A model generated the notes under the pieces. The model saw nothing but the letters and a program-made list of their open reading frames with translations. It did no database searches and had not been told where the DNA came from. From positions 186,001 through 250,000 of the forward strand of contig NZ_CP168151.1 in assembly GCF_026913205.2 (NCBI RefSeq): a stretch of 64,000 bases of DNA, given 5' to 3'. Source of the stretch: Lentilactobacillus sp. SPB1-3. Its GTDB lineage: Bacteria; Bacillota; Bacilli; Lactobacillales; Lactobacillaceae. The translations under genes and the position numbers were made by a program. Positions 34,043 through 43,497 of the stretch are shown here, in pieces; position 1 is the first letter of the stretch; each line of letters starts with the position of its first letter.

Positions 34043-36259
34043 ATGGAATTAGATAATAGTTTGATTGATAAATTAACGCTTAAAGAGAAAGCTGCGTTGG
34101 TTTCGGGAAAAGATTTTTGGTACACTGCAAAAATTGACCATTCGGATTTACCAGTGATCATGATGACTGACGGACCGTCAGGACTACGGAAACAAGTTGA
34201 TAATCCTGAAGGGCTGAGTCTAAATGACAGTGTTCAAGCGGTTTGTTTTCCAGCTTCAGCTTTAACGGCTTGCTCATTTAACCGTCAAAAGTTGAACATG
34301 CTTGGTCATCAACTCGGATTAGCCGCCAAAGCAGAGGGGATATCGGTACTTTTAGGGCCGGGTATTAACCTAAAGCGCAGTCCATTGGCAGGACGTAATT
34401 TTGAATATTTTTCAGAGGATCCATATCTTGCCGGCGAGTTAGCCGCAGCCTACGTTAAAGGAGTTCAAAAAGAACATGTTGGGGTAAGTGTGAAGCATTT
34501 CGCTGCTAATAATCGAGAGAATCAAAGATTTACTGTATCTTCCAACATTGATGAACGAACTTTAAGAGAAATATACCTTTCAGCATTTGAAAAGGTTGTT
34601 AAGAAAGCGGAACCCGCTACGCTTATGTCTTCGTATAACTCAATCAACGGCACTCCGAGTTCGCAAAACAAATGGCTTTTGACAGACATTTTACGTAATG
34701 AATGGAATTTTAAAGGTTTGGTAATGTCTGATTGGGGTGCGGTCTCTGATCATGCAACTGCTATCAAAGCTGGCTTAGATTTAGAGATGCCTGGTAAAGG
34801 CGAAGAGTCTGTGCAAGAAATTATTGATGCAGTTCAGAATGGCAACTTGTCAGAACAAGACTTGAATAAGTCAGTTAGTCGTGTCATAAAAATGGTTGAA
34901 GATTGGCACCTTAGTGGTAATGAAACAAAGTTTTATGACATGGATAAGCAGCATGAATTTGCTAGAGAATTAGCAGCTGACAGTTTTGTTCTATTGAAAA
35001 ATAATCAGTCAGTTTTGCCAATTAAACCAAATGATAAGATTGCAATTGTCGGGCAATTAGCCGCTAACCCTAGATATCAAGGTAGTGGCAGTTCACATGT
35101 AAATCCATATCATTTGGTTACTCCATTGGATAGAATCAATCAGGTCAGGACTGATGCTGTTTTTGAACCAGGATATTCTTTGGATGATGATAATATTGAT
35201 TCTGAAGAGATTGGTAAAGCCGTTGGAATTAGTAAAAATGTTGATAAAGTGATTGTGTTTGCTGGGTATCCAGAAAGAATGGAATCTGAGGGATTTGATA
35301 AAGATAACATTGATTTACCAGCCAATCAGAACAAATTGATTCAAGAAATTAGTAAAGTTAACAAGAATGTCATCGTCGTTCTGCAGAATGGTTCTGTAGT
35401 TAACATGCCATGGGCAGATAACGTCGCCGCCATTTTGGAAACATATTTGGCTGGAGAAGCTGTTGGAGAAGCTACGTGGGATGTGCTTAGTGGTTCAGTT
35501 AATCCATCGGGTCGATTAGCTGAAACATTTCCTGTTAAGCTGGAAGATAATCCAAGCTTCTTATCCTTTGGAAGTGATTTGGAGAACGAAAATTACCGAG
35601 AAGGATTATTTATTGGATATCGGTACTACGACAAAAAGAAAATGCCCGTACGATTCCCATTTGGTTTTGGGTTAAGCTATACTACATTCGATTATGAACA
35701 ATTACGAACTGGTGTTAGAGAAGATGATGTTCAAGTTGAATTGTTAGTGAAAAATACGGGTAAGTATGCAGGAAGTCAAAGTATACAAGTATATGTTGGC
35801 AATTTGACCAGTATGGTTGAAAAGCCAGTAAAAACCTTAGCTGGTTTTGACAAAATACATCTCGAACCTGGAGAAGAAAAGTCAGTCACCATTACACTTG
35901 ATAAGCGAGCTTTTAGTTGGTACGACACCAGTCATAAAAGATGGCAAAGTGACAATGGCCACTATAAAATTTTTATTGGTGAAAGTTCCCTAGATATTAA
36001 ACAACAAACTACAGTAAATATTCGTTGGAACGATGAAGACTTTGAACCAGTTAATAGTGGTACGTACATTAGTGAACTGATGAAGAGACCTAATTTTGAT
36101 TCATCGATGAATAGTCTGGGACTACAAAAAATTCTTGCAGGAATTTCAGACGATGGTCCAACAGCAAAGATGTTTAAAAATATGCCACTTAGAGCTGCTA
36201 CTACAATGGGAGTAACTCCAGAGCAAATTAAAGAATTGATCAATAAGCTAAATGAATAG
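34043..36259 (+). CDS. Beta-glycosidase, GH3
   Basis: A 738-residue GH3 enzyme with the N-terminal TIM-barrel domain (VIMMTDGPSGLR; GRNFEYFSEDPYLAGELA; VKHFAANN; LVMSDWGAV with nucleophile Asp), an alpha/beta sandwich domain (VLLKNNQSVLPI; GYPERMESEG) and a fibronectin III-like end. No signal peptide, so it acts on imported disaccharides. Its place after the GPH and ROK genes suggests beta-glucosidase or beta-xylosidase activity on xyloglucan- or xylan-derived sugars. Confidence 0.9.
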   Translation: MELDNSLIDKLTLKEKAALVSGKDFWYTAKIDHSDLPVIMMTDGPSGLRKQVDNPEGLSLNDSVQAVCFPASALTACSFNRQKLNMLGHQLGLAAKAEGISVLLGPGINLKRSPLAGRNFEYFSEDPYLAGELAAAYVKGVQKEHVGVSVKHFAANNRENQRFTVSSNIDERTLREIYLSAFEKVVKKAEPATLMSSYNSINGTPSSQNKWLLTDILRNEWNFKGLVMSDWGAVSDHATAIKAGLDLEMPGKGEESVQEIIDAVQNGNLSEQDLNKSVSRVIKMVEDWHLSGNETKFYDMDKQHEFARELAADSFVLLKNNQSVLPIKPNDKIAIVGQLAANPRYQGSGSSHVNPYHLVTPLDRINQVRTDAVFEPGYSLDDDNIDSEEIGKAVGISKNVDKVIVFAGYPERMESEGFDKDNIDLPANQNKLIQEISKVNKNVIVVLQNGSVVNMPWADNVAAILETYLAGEAVGEATWDVLSGSVNPSGRLAETFPVKLEDNPSFLSFGSDLENENYREGLFIGYRYYDKKKMPVRFPFGFGLSYTTFDYEQLRTGVREDDVQVELLVKNTGKYAGSQSIQVYVGNLTSMVEKPVKTLAGFDKIHLEPGEEKSVTITLDKRAFSWYDTSHKRWQSDNGHYKIFIGESSLDIKQQTTVNIRWNDEDFEPVNSGTYISELMKRPNFDSSMNSLGLQKILAGISDDGPTAKMFKNMPLRAATTMGVTPEQIKELINKLNE

Positions 36260-36275
36260 GGTTGTTGATTGTATC

Positions 36276-36338
36276 AAAAAGAGAGAATTTCAAATGATAG
36301 TTTTGATTAATTATCAATTGAATACTCTCTTTTTTTAT
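36276..36338 (+). terminator. Terminator of the GPH-ROK-GH3 operon
   Basis: AAAAAGAGAG pairs with CTCTCTTTTT, with inner TTTCAA/TTGAA and TGATA/TATCA pairs, then a T-run. Confidence 0.85.
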
Positions 36339-36457
36339 CCCTAAGGGCGTGTACTATGGTAAATTGTTATTATCGTTTAAGTATAATTATTACTTTATTC
36401 ATTAAATAATAAGGTGTTATATTTATTAAAATCTTTAACGCAGCGAGGAAAAGGAAA

Positions 36458-37618
36458 ATGATCGATTTAAAAGAGTTAGACGTGTTGAATCGTGACACAC
36501 CCAAACGAATTTTACGACAATTAATTAATGATAAGGTGACTACAAGAGCGCAAATTGCCAGAGATTTAAAACTAAATAAGTCAACGGTTTCAAGCGTCTA
36601 TGATGATTTAAAAGATCTTGGAATCATTACCGAAGTTGGTGAAGGTGAGGCTTCAAAAGTAGGGGGTCGAAAGCCCACTAACATCAAATTGAACAGTCAA
36701 TTTGGCTATACAATTAGTATCGATTTGGCATACCATCGAGTTCATTTTATGGTGAACTATTTGGATACATCGATAATTGCACAAGAGGATTTGGATGTTA
36801 AAGATCCAAAAATTGAAGGAATTATTGATATGGTATCCGAACGAATTGAACACTACCAACGTGTTACTTCGTCAATTAATGGTCTTTTAGGAATTGGTAT
36901 TTCCATCCACGGAATCGTCAGAGACAATTCCGTAAATTATTCGCCATTCCTAGATATGGATAATGTGAATATTCAACAAGTATTTGCACAGAAGTATAAC
37001 GTGCCAGTTTATTTAGAAAATGAATCTAACTTGACTGGTCTATATGTTAGGGACTTTTTAAACTCAGATAGAGCAAAAAATATGATTGCTATTAGTATTC
37101 ATAAAGGAATTGGTTCTGGCATTATCATCGATAACAAGTTGTTTCGAGGATATAACGGTGAGGCTGGTGAAATCGGACGTACTCTGACAAAATTACCAAC
37201 AGGTGGATACACCACGATTGAAAAAATTTGTTCAGAAGATGCAATTATTAATTATGCGCGGGAGAGAATCGGACAAGATGAGGTTAATAATCGACAACAA
37301 TTGCTTGCTTTATTGGACAAAGAAAATCCAATCGTAATGGAAGCAATCGACCAATTTATTAGTGAAATTTCAATGCTAATTTATAATGCCTCCATGAATT
37401 TCGATACCAAGTTTATCTACATTGGATCGCCCCTAATGGAAGAACGACCACAGATATTCCAGTTGATTGTGGAGAAAATTAAGAGTCTTGGAAAAGCTGA
37501 CATCAAATTGATCCTATTGGATGATGCGGACAAGGCTTGTCTTTTAGGAAGCTGTTCAATGATTACCCATCAAGTGTTAGGATTGGAATCAGCAGACTTA
37601 ACGTTCAAGAATAAATAG
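36458..37618 (+). CDS. xylR: ROK-family regulator (XylR), paralogue 2
   Basis: A 386-residue ROK repressor: helix-turn-helix TRAQIARDLKLNKSTVSSVY (residues 30-49), then sugar-binding motifs LENESNLTGLYV, GIGSGIIIDNKLFRG, GEIGRTL. GAGGAAAAGGAAA precedes the ATG. It sits upstream of the AraC gene and the xylP-xynB-xylAB genes, so it is the best candidate for the 25-bp operators at 38738 and 42024. Symbol given by context. Confidence 0.85.
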   Translation: MIDLKELDVLNRDTPKRILRQLINDKVTTRAQIARDLKLNKSTVSSVYDDLKDLGIITEVGEGEASKVGGRKPTNIKLNSQFGYTISIDLAYHRVHFMVNYLDTSIIAQEDLDVKDPKIEGIIDMVSERIEHYQRVTSSINGLLGIGISIHGIVRDNSVNYSPFLDMDNVNIQQVFAQKYNVPVYLENESNLTGLYVRDFLNSDRAKNMIAISIHKGIGSGIIIDNKLFRGYNGEAGEIGRTLTKLPTGGYTTIEKICSEDAIINYARERIGQDEVNNRQQLLALLDKENPIVMEAIDQFISEISMLIYNASMNFDTKFIYIGSPLMEERPQIFQLIVEKIKSLGKADIKLILLDDADKACLLGSCSMITHQVLGLESADLTFKNK

Positions 37619-37669
37619 TTTAATTGCAACCGGTAGTTATCTCATGATGAACTTGGGAGGGAGATTACT

Positions 37670-38575
37670 TTGACACAATTTATTTCTATTCCAGTAATTG
37701 AATCTAATATATACATGTTTGGTGGGCATCAACACACTGTTCAAGGCGGGTGGAGTTTCTTTGAACAGAAGCACCAAGCTTTTGAACTAATGTGTGTTAT
37801 AAGCGGCCATCAAACCACTGAATTTAAGAATGCCAACTCCATAACTTATGGACCTGGGGACGTGGTAATTATTTCTCCTGGCACAGTTCATCTTAATCGT
37901 AACGCCAGTGCAACGGATGAAATGACCTATATTTGTTTCCACTTTGATTTCGATAGTCTTAGATTAAAATCCAGATTGATCGGTTATCTAGCTAACCGTG
38001 TTCTTACAAGTGACACACTAACTGCTCAAAAGTCGGAACAAGTTGCGAAAAAAATTGTTAGTCTAAGTGTTTCTGAAACATTGAGTGCAGAAGCAATTAA
38101 ATTAGAGATTCAAATTGCTGTTTTACAATTTATGGCGTATTTAGAAGAAAGCCTAGATAATGACAATGGACATATAGAATCTCATTTTACTGATCAAGAA
38201 GCGAAAACTAGTCAGGAAATTGCGACCATCATTCAAAAAATGGTTGAGCAGATTGGTGATAGAACCTTTACTTTTCACGATGTTTGTAATGAAATCGGAA
38301 TCAGTAAGGGATATGGTTATCGAACATTTAAAAAAGTATACGGTGTTACGCCACTGCACTATATTGAAGATCAAAAGTATCAGAAGGCTAAAATGCTATT
38401 GGGTTATTATAATTATTCAATTGAAGATGTGGCAGATAAGTTAGGGGCAGCTGACCTATCTGTTTTTAGCAAGCAATTTAAAAAATGGGCAGGAATTACA
38501 CCGTCACAATATCGTAAGCAAATCACTAAGAAAAGAACGGTTAAGTCCAGTAAAGAAACTGGTTATTTCGAGTAG
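37670..38575 (+). CDS. AraC-family regulator
   Basis: A 301-residue protein: N-terminal cupin-like domain (VISGHQTTEF; YGPGDVVIISPGTVHLN) and two C-terminal helix-turn-helices (FTFHDVCNEIGISKGYGYRT and SIEDVADKLGAADLSVFSKQ), with the family end GITPSQYRKQ. It starts at a TTG after GGGAGGGAG. Fifty bases after the ROK gene, it is probably cotranscribed. An activator role for the xyloside genes is inferred. Confidence 0.88.
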   Translation: MTQFISIPVIESNIYMFGGHQHTVQGGWSFFEQKHQAFELMCVISGHQTTEFKNANSITYGPGDVVIISPGTVHLNRNASATDEMTYICFHFDFDSLRLKSRLIGYLANRVLTSDTLTAQKSEQVAKKIVSLSVSETLSAEAIKLEIQIAVLQFMAYLEESLDNDNGHIESHFTDQEAKTSQEIATIIQKMVEQIGDRTFTFHDVCNEIGISKGYGYRTFKKVYGVTPLHYIEDQKYQKAKMLLGYYNYSIEDVADKLGAADLSVFSKQFKKWAGITPSQYRKQITKKRTVKSSKETGYFE

Positions 38576-38608
38576 AAAATTAATCAAAAATTTCACTAAG
38601 GTCACAAA

Positions 38609-38662
38609 TTGACAAAAAATGGGTACAAAGGTGTATATTAATGCCAATTGAAAGCGTATACA
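38609..38662 (+). promoter_or_regulatory. Promoter and cre upstream of xylP-xynB
   Basis: TTGACA (38609-38614) and TATATT (38634-38639, 19 bp spacing) or TGTATA (17 bp). TGAAAGCGTATACA (38649-38662) is a full cre match just downstream. Confidence 0.7.
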
Positions 38663-38737
38663 ATAATTAATCGTAGGAACCCTTTGGAAGCCAATAGGGA
38701 ATCTTATCATCTTTCTGCAGGAGATGTTTTACTTTTG

Positions 38738-38762
38738 TTAGTTGGTTAAATTCACCAACTAA
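38738..38762. promoter_or_regulatory. XylR-type operator, 25-bp class
   Basis: TTAGTTGGT and ACCAACTAA are perfect inverted 9-bp half-sites separated by seven bases, in the leader of the xylP-xynB operon. Confidence 0.75.
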
Positions 38763-38803
38763 ATTGTCGGAAGCTATAGGATTATTGGAAAGGGGTCATC
38801 AGT

Positions 38804-40282
38804 ATGGATGACAAAGTAAATGCTACTACGGATAACCATGTAGCGAAAAATGAATTTGCTAAATTATCAATGAAAGAAAAAATCAGTTATGGAGCAGGGG
38901 ATTTAGCCCAAAACTTGATTTTCGGTACCGTTGGTTCGATGCTGTTGTTTTATTTAACTACAGTGTTTGGAATCTCGGCAGCTGTTGGAGCAACGATTTT
39001 CTTAGTTGTTAGATGGATTAATGTCTTCTGGGATCCATGGGTTGGTGCAGTGGTTGATCGTAGCCATTTCAAGAGAGGTAAATATCGCCCATTTATTTTA
39101 TACTTCGGAATACCTCTGACAGTTTGTGCCGCATTACTATTCTTCCCAATCGGTGCAGTTCGGGGAAGCGTGGTTTATGCATTTATTTCATATTTGGCAA
39201 CTGCTCTTATCTACTCATTCGTTAACATTCCTTATGGGGCACTTAACGCTTCACTTACGCGGGACAACGATGAGGTTTCAAAACTAACCACAATCAGAAT
39301 GACTGAAGCAAACATTGGTAACTTAATGGTATATACCTTCTTACCATTATTTGTTCAACTTGCTTCACCTGACAAACAGTTAAAAGACATCGGTTTGTTT
39401 GGAGTTAAGTTAAATCTAGGCAATTATGCTTCACCACACGCTGGCGGCGCATATTTCTTAGTAATGTCAATTTACATGTTGATTGGTTTCTTATTACTTT
39501 TGGTTACTTACTTTGGAGTAAAGGAACGAGTTTTGCCAACTAAAGAAGAAACTGAGTCAGTTAAGTATTCAGATTTATTTGGTGAAATTAAACGTAACAA
39601 GGCTTTACAAGTATTAGGAATGTTTTTCTTGATTGGCTTTACCTTTATGTTCTTTGGTAACACTGTTTGGCCTTTCTATATGCAATACAATGTTGGTCAC
39701 CCAGAATGGATGGCATCAATTAACTTGATTGGATCAATTCCAGGAATTTTCTTAGTATTCTTATGGCCAATCGTTCGTAAAAAAATTGGTAAAAAACAAT
39801 TCTTCTATTTATTCTTAGCACTATTTATTGTTGGTCAAATTATTCTATGGGTTTGGCAAATGACAGCATTTAAGAATTCACCATTCCTAGGATACGTTGG
39901 TAGATTCTTGCAACAATGGGGAATTACCGCAGCTACTGGATACATGTGGTCACTAGTACCAGAAGTTGTCTCATACGGTGAATACAAATCTAAGAAGCGG
40001 GTTGCAGGAATTATTAACGCTATCATGGGTTTGTTCTTTAAGATTGGACTTGCTCTTGGTGGAATTATTCCAGGATACATCAACGCATTCTTTAAATTCG
40101 ATGGAACTAAAGCAACACAAAGTGGTTCTGCAATGATGGGAATTCAATGGTCCATGATTTGGATTCCAATTGTTTTAGCACTAGTTGCAATGTGGATCAT
40201 GAGTCGTTATCCATTGAGCGATAAAGATGTTACTGAAATTAACTTAGAAATTGATCAACGTAAGGCCGAAGGCAAAATATAA
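38804..40282 (+). CDS. xylP: Xyloside transporter, GPH family
   Basis: A 492-residue GPH symporter resembling XylP/XynT-type transporters: GAGDLAQNLIFGTVGSMLLF, FGISAAVGATIFLVVRWINV and HFKRGKYRPFILYFG. No IIA domain. AAAGGGG precedes the ATG. It is cotranscribed with a GH43 beta-xylosidase 23 bp downstream, so xylo-oligosaccharides or xylobiose are the likely cargo, rather than isoprimeverose alone. It is a paralogue of the 31414 transporter. Confidence 0.88.
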   Translation: MDDKVNATTDNHVAKNEFAKLSMKEKISYGAGDLAQNLIFGTVGSMLLFYLTTVFGISAAVGATIFLVVRWINVFWDPWVGAVVDRSHFKRGKYRPFILYFGIPLTVCAALLFFPIGAVRGSVVYAFISYLATALIYSFVNIPYGALNASLTRDNDEVSKLTTIRMTEANIGNLMVYTFLPLFVQLASPDKQLKDIGLFGVKLNLGNYASPHAGGAYFLVMSIYMLIGFLLLLVTYFGVKERVLPTKEETESVKYSDLFGEIKRNKALQVLGMFFLIGFTFMFFGNTVWPFYMQYNVGHPEWMASINLIGSIPGIFLVFLWPIVRKKIGKKQFFYLFLALFIVGQIILWVWQMTAFKNSPFLGYVGRFLQQWGITAATGYMWSLVPEVVSYGEYKSKKRVAGIINAIMGLFFKIGLALGGIIPGYINAFFKFDGTKATQSGSAMMGIQWSMIWIPIVLALVAMWIMSRYPLSDKDVTEINLEIDQRKAEGKI

Positions 40283-40305
40283 AATTTAAAAGTGAGGAAT
40301 ATAAA

Positions 40306-41925
40306 ATGAAAATTGTAAATCCCGTTCTTCCAGGATTCAATGCTGATCCAAGCATAATTCGAGTTGATGATACCTACTATATTGCGAATTCAACTTTTGA
40401 ATGGTTCCCAGGTGTGCGTCTTCATGAATCAAAAGACTTAGTTCATTGGAATCTATTACCATCACCACTGTCAACGACTGAGCTATTAGATATGAAGGGA
40501 AACCCTGCTTCAGGTGGTATCTGGGCACCAGACTTGTCATATGCTGACGGTAAATTTTGGTTAGTCTACACAGACGTTAAGGTAACTGAAGGCGCATTTA
40601 AGGATATGACCAACTATTTAACCACTGCTGAAAACATTAAGGGACCTTGGAGTAAACCAATCAAGCTAAATGGTGTCGGTTTTGATGCTTCATTATTCCA
40701 TGACCAAAATGATAAGAAATACTTGATTCAACAAACATGGGATCATCGAGAATATCACCACCCATTTGATGGAATTACTTTAACTGAGTTGAATACAGAT
40801 ACGATGAAGCTAATGCCAGAGACTGCAAGAACAATCTATACTGGGACTAAAGTCAAATTGGTTGAAGGCCCACATCTATATCAAAAAGATGGTCATTACT
40901 TCTTGTTCGCCGCACAGGGTGGAACAGTATTCACCCACCAAGAAGTCGTTGCTAGATCAGAGAGCTTAGATGCCAATTCATTTGTTACCGAGCCTGGCGA
41001 TGTGTTCTTAACTAATTTTGATACTCCAGATCTAGGAATTCAGAAACAAGGACATGGTGCACTGGTAAGCACACCTGGTGGTGAATGGTATTATGCATCA
41101 TTAAGTGCTCGTCCATGGAATCATGAAAACGAATCTGCATATGATCCACGGGGCTGGAGTACTCTTGGAAGAGAGACATCCATTCAAAAAGTTGAATGGG
41201 ATGAAGAAGACTGGCCAAGAATTGTTGGTGGCCATGGTGGTCGAGTTGAAGTTGAGGCACCTAAAGATGCCATTGAGACTAAAGCACCAGCAGACCACTC
41301 ACGTCATGATGAGTTTGACAATGCCGATTTGGATTTAGATTGGAACACCTTGAGAGTTCCATTCTCTGAAAGCATGGGTTCATATGGTGATGGAAAATTA
41401 AAATTAATTGGTAAAGGATCACTCGCAAGCAACTTTGACGTATCGATGATTGCAAGTAGATGGCAAGCATTTAACTTTGATGCCGAGACTAAAGTTAAAT
41501 TCAATCCATTCTCATATCAACAAATGGCCGGATTGACTAACTTTTATAATGATAAGCATTGGTCATGGGTATTCATTACATTTGATGAAAACAAGGGACG
41601 AGTTATTGAAGTGGGCGAGAATAATCGGGGAAATTACACATCATACTTAAAAGATGATGCGATTAAGATTCCGGATGGTACTGAGTATGTTTACTTCAGA
41701 ACGAAAGTTAGAAAGCAGTCATATAGTTATGAATATTCATTTGATGGCAACAACTGGACTGAAATTCCTGTTACGTTAGATGCCGTTGTGTTGTCAGATG
41801 ATTATGTATTACAAACTTACGGTGGCTTCTTTACTGGCGCATTTGTAGGCTTGGCAGCTGTTGATTACTCCGGATATGAAGAACCAGCAGAATTTGATTA
41901 TTTCGATTACAAAGAATTAGATTAG
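40306..41925 (+). CDS. xynB: Beta-xylosidase, GH43
   Basis: A 539-residue intracellular enzyme cleaving xylose from xylo-oligosaccharides. The five-blade propeller carries the base Asp in FNADPSIIRV, the pKa-modulating Asp in FDASLFHD and the acid Glu in VEGPHLY; a beta-sandwich C-terminal domain follows (about residues 325-539), as in the Selenomonas-type XynB. No signal peptide. GTGAGG lies upstream of the ATG. Confidence 0.93.
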   Translation: MKIVNPVLPGFNADPSIIRVDDTYYIANSTFEWFPGVRLHESKDLVHWNLLPSPLSTTELLDMKGNPASGGIWAPDLSYADGKFWLVYTDVKVTEGAFKDMTNYLTTAENIKGPWSKPIKLNGVGFDASLFHDQNDKKYLIQQTWDHREYHHPFDGITLTELNTDTMKLMPETARTIYTGTKVKLVEGPHLYQKDGHYFLFAAQGGTVFTHQEVVARSESLDANSFVTEPGDVFLTNFDTPDLGIQKQGHGALVSTPGGEWYYASLSARPWNHENESAYDPRGWSTLGRETSIQKVEWDEEDWPRIVGGHGGRVEVEAPKDAIETKAPADHSRHDEFDNADLDLDWNTLRVPFSESMGSYGDGKLKLIGKGSLASNFDVSMIASRWQAFNFDAETKVKFNPFSYQQMAGLTNFYNDKHWSWVFITFDENKGRVIEVGENNRGNYTSYLKDDAIKIPDGTEYVYFRTKVRKQSYSYEYSFDGNNWTEIPVTLDAVVLSDDYVLQTYGGFFTGAFVGLAAVDYSGYEEPAEFDYFDYKELD

Positions 41926-41930
41926 TATTT

Positions 41931-41960
41931 TTAAAAGTCCATGGATGTGGGCTTTTAATT
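41931..41960 (+). terminator. Terminator after xynB
   Basis: TTAAAAGTCCA pairs with TGGGCTTTTAA (one G-T); the T-run is weak, so readthrough is possible. Confidence 0.6.
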
Positions 41961-41977
41961 AATTCAAAAAAAGATTA

Positions 41978-42015
41978 TGAAAAGGCTTGCAAAAAATATT
42001 GAAAGACATTATAAT
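41978..42015 (+). promoter_or_regulatory. xylA promoter with overlapping cre-like site
   Basis: TTGCAA (41987-41992), 17 bp, TATAAT (42010-42015). TGAAAAGGCTTGCA (41978-41991) matches cre except C to G in the core, and covers the -35 box. Confidence 0.7.
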
Positions 42016-42023
42016 TTATTTTG

Positions 42024-42048
42024 TAAGTTGGTTGGATGAACAAACTAA
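42024..42048. promoter_or_regulatory. XylR-type operator upstream of xylA, 25-bp class
   Basis: TAAGTTGGTT and GAACAAACTAA form an imperfect inverted repeat with the same overall span as 38738-38762, nine bases after the -10 box. Confidence 0.65.
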
Positions 42049-42079
42049 TTAAAGCTAAAACAATTTGGAGGCATTTCTT

Positions 42080-43414
42080 ATGAGTTTATGGGATATTAAT
42101 AAGATTAAATATGAAGGCACAAAAGATTTGAAGTCAGGTGACTTTTTCCAATACTACAACCCTGATGAAATGATTGGTGGTAAAAAAATGCGTGACTGGC
42201 TACGTTTCTCTGTAGCATACTGGCACACATTTGACCAAAGATTAGTTGACCCATTCGGTGACGGAACAGCAATTCGTCCTTATGACAAGTACTCTGATCC
42301 TATGGATCAAGCCTTAGCTAAGGTAGATTACGCCTTTGAATTTTACGACAAATTAGGTGTTGATTACTTAGCATTCCATGATCGTGACCTTGCTCCTGAA
42401 GGCGACACATTACGTGAAACTAACAAAAACTTGGATAAAGTTGTGGATAAGATTGTTGAAAACCAAAAGACAAGTGGTATGAAAGTACTTTGGAACACAT
42501 CAAACATGTTTACCAATCCTCGATTTGTTGCTGGTGCCGGTACTTCACCATACGCTGACATCTTTGCTTACTCAGCAGCCCAATTAAAGCACAGTCTTGA
42601 AATTGGTAAGCGAGTAGGTTCTGAAAACTATGTATTCTGGGGTGGTCGTGAAGGATACGAATCACTATGGAACACTGACATGAAGCTTGAACAAGAACAT
42701 GCTGCTAAATTATTCCACATGGCTAAAGATTACGCTGATGAAATTGGCTTCGATGCTCAAATGCTTCTTGAACCAAAGCCAAAGGAACCAATGACTCATC
42801 AATACGACTTTGATGCAGCTACTACCATTGCCTTCATGAAGGAATATGGCTTGGACAAAGACTTCAAGTTAAACCTTGAAGGTAACCATGCTAACCTTGC
42901 TGGACACACTTACCAACACGAAATTCGCGTTGCAAGAGATGCTGGCATGCTAGGATCATTGGATGCTAACCAAGGTGACAAGTTAATTGGTTGGGATATC
43001 GATGAATTCCCTTCAGACTTGTATGAAGCCGTTGGTGCAATGTACGAGGTCGTTGAAGCCGGTGGAATTGGACCTCATGGTGGATTGAACTTTGATTCAA
43101 AACCACGTCGTTCATCATTCGATGCAAACGATTTGTTCTACAGCCACATTGTTGGTATGGATACTTTCGCTGCCGGATTGAGAGTTGCTAACAAGATGAA
43201 AGAAGACGGCGTCTTAGAAAATCTTGTTGCCGACCGTTACAGCTCATACAAGAGTGGTATTGGTGCCGATATCGAAAGTGGTAAAGCTGATATCAAGACA
43301 CTTGAAGATTACTCATTAGATAAGACTCAAAAGGACTTGCGTGATGCAACTTCTTCTGATCACCTTGAAAGAGTTAAGGACACAATTAACCATTACATCA
43401 TTGATACACTTTAA
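42080..43414 (+). CDS. xylA: Xylose isomerase
   Basis: A 444-residue enzyme converting D-xylose to D-xylulose. Class II features: catalytic His/Asp in [10 protein letters not shown], metal ligands in [15 protein letters not shown] and [13 protein letters not shown], and DANQGD plus GWDIDEFP. The ATG at 42080 follows GGAGG by eleven bases; a TTG overlapping that site opens a longer, unsupported frame. Codon use looks highly biased (e.g. many CTT/GGT), fitting strong expression. Confidence 0.97.
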   Translation: MSLWDINKIKYEGTKDLKSGDFFQYYNPDEMIGGKKMRDWLRFSVAYWHTFDQRLVDPFGDGTAIRPYDKYSDPMDQALAKVDYAFEFYDKLGVDYLAFHDRDLAPEGDTLRETNKNLDKVVDKIVENQKTSGMKVLWNTSNMFTNPRFVAGAGTSPYADIFAYSAAQLKHSLEIGKRVGSENYVFWGGREGYESLWNTDMKLEQEHAAKLFHMAKDYADEIGFDAQMLLEPKPKEPMTHQYDFDAATTIAFMKEYGLDKDFKLNLEGNHANLAGHTYQHEIRVARDAGMLGSLDANQGDKLIGWDIDEFPSDLYEAVGAMYEVVEAGGIGPHGGLNFDSKPRRSSFDANDLFYSHIVGMDTFAAGLRVANKMKEDGVLENLVADRYSSYKSGIGADIESGKADIKTLEDYSLDKTQKDLRDATSSDHLERVKDTINHYIIDTL

Positions 43415-43444
43415 TTTTAAGTGATTGAAGTAAGTTATAATTTA

Positions 43445-43478
43445 AAGGGATGGAATTAACCTTCCATTCCTTTTTTTG
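43445..43478 (+). terminator. Hairpin between xylA and xylB
   Basis: AAGGGATGGAA pairs with TTCCATTCCTT, followed by TTTTT. It would reduce xylB expression relative to xylA. Confidence 0.75.
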
Positions 43479-43497
43479 ATAAAGGGAGGCAATCATT

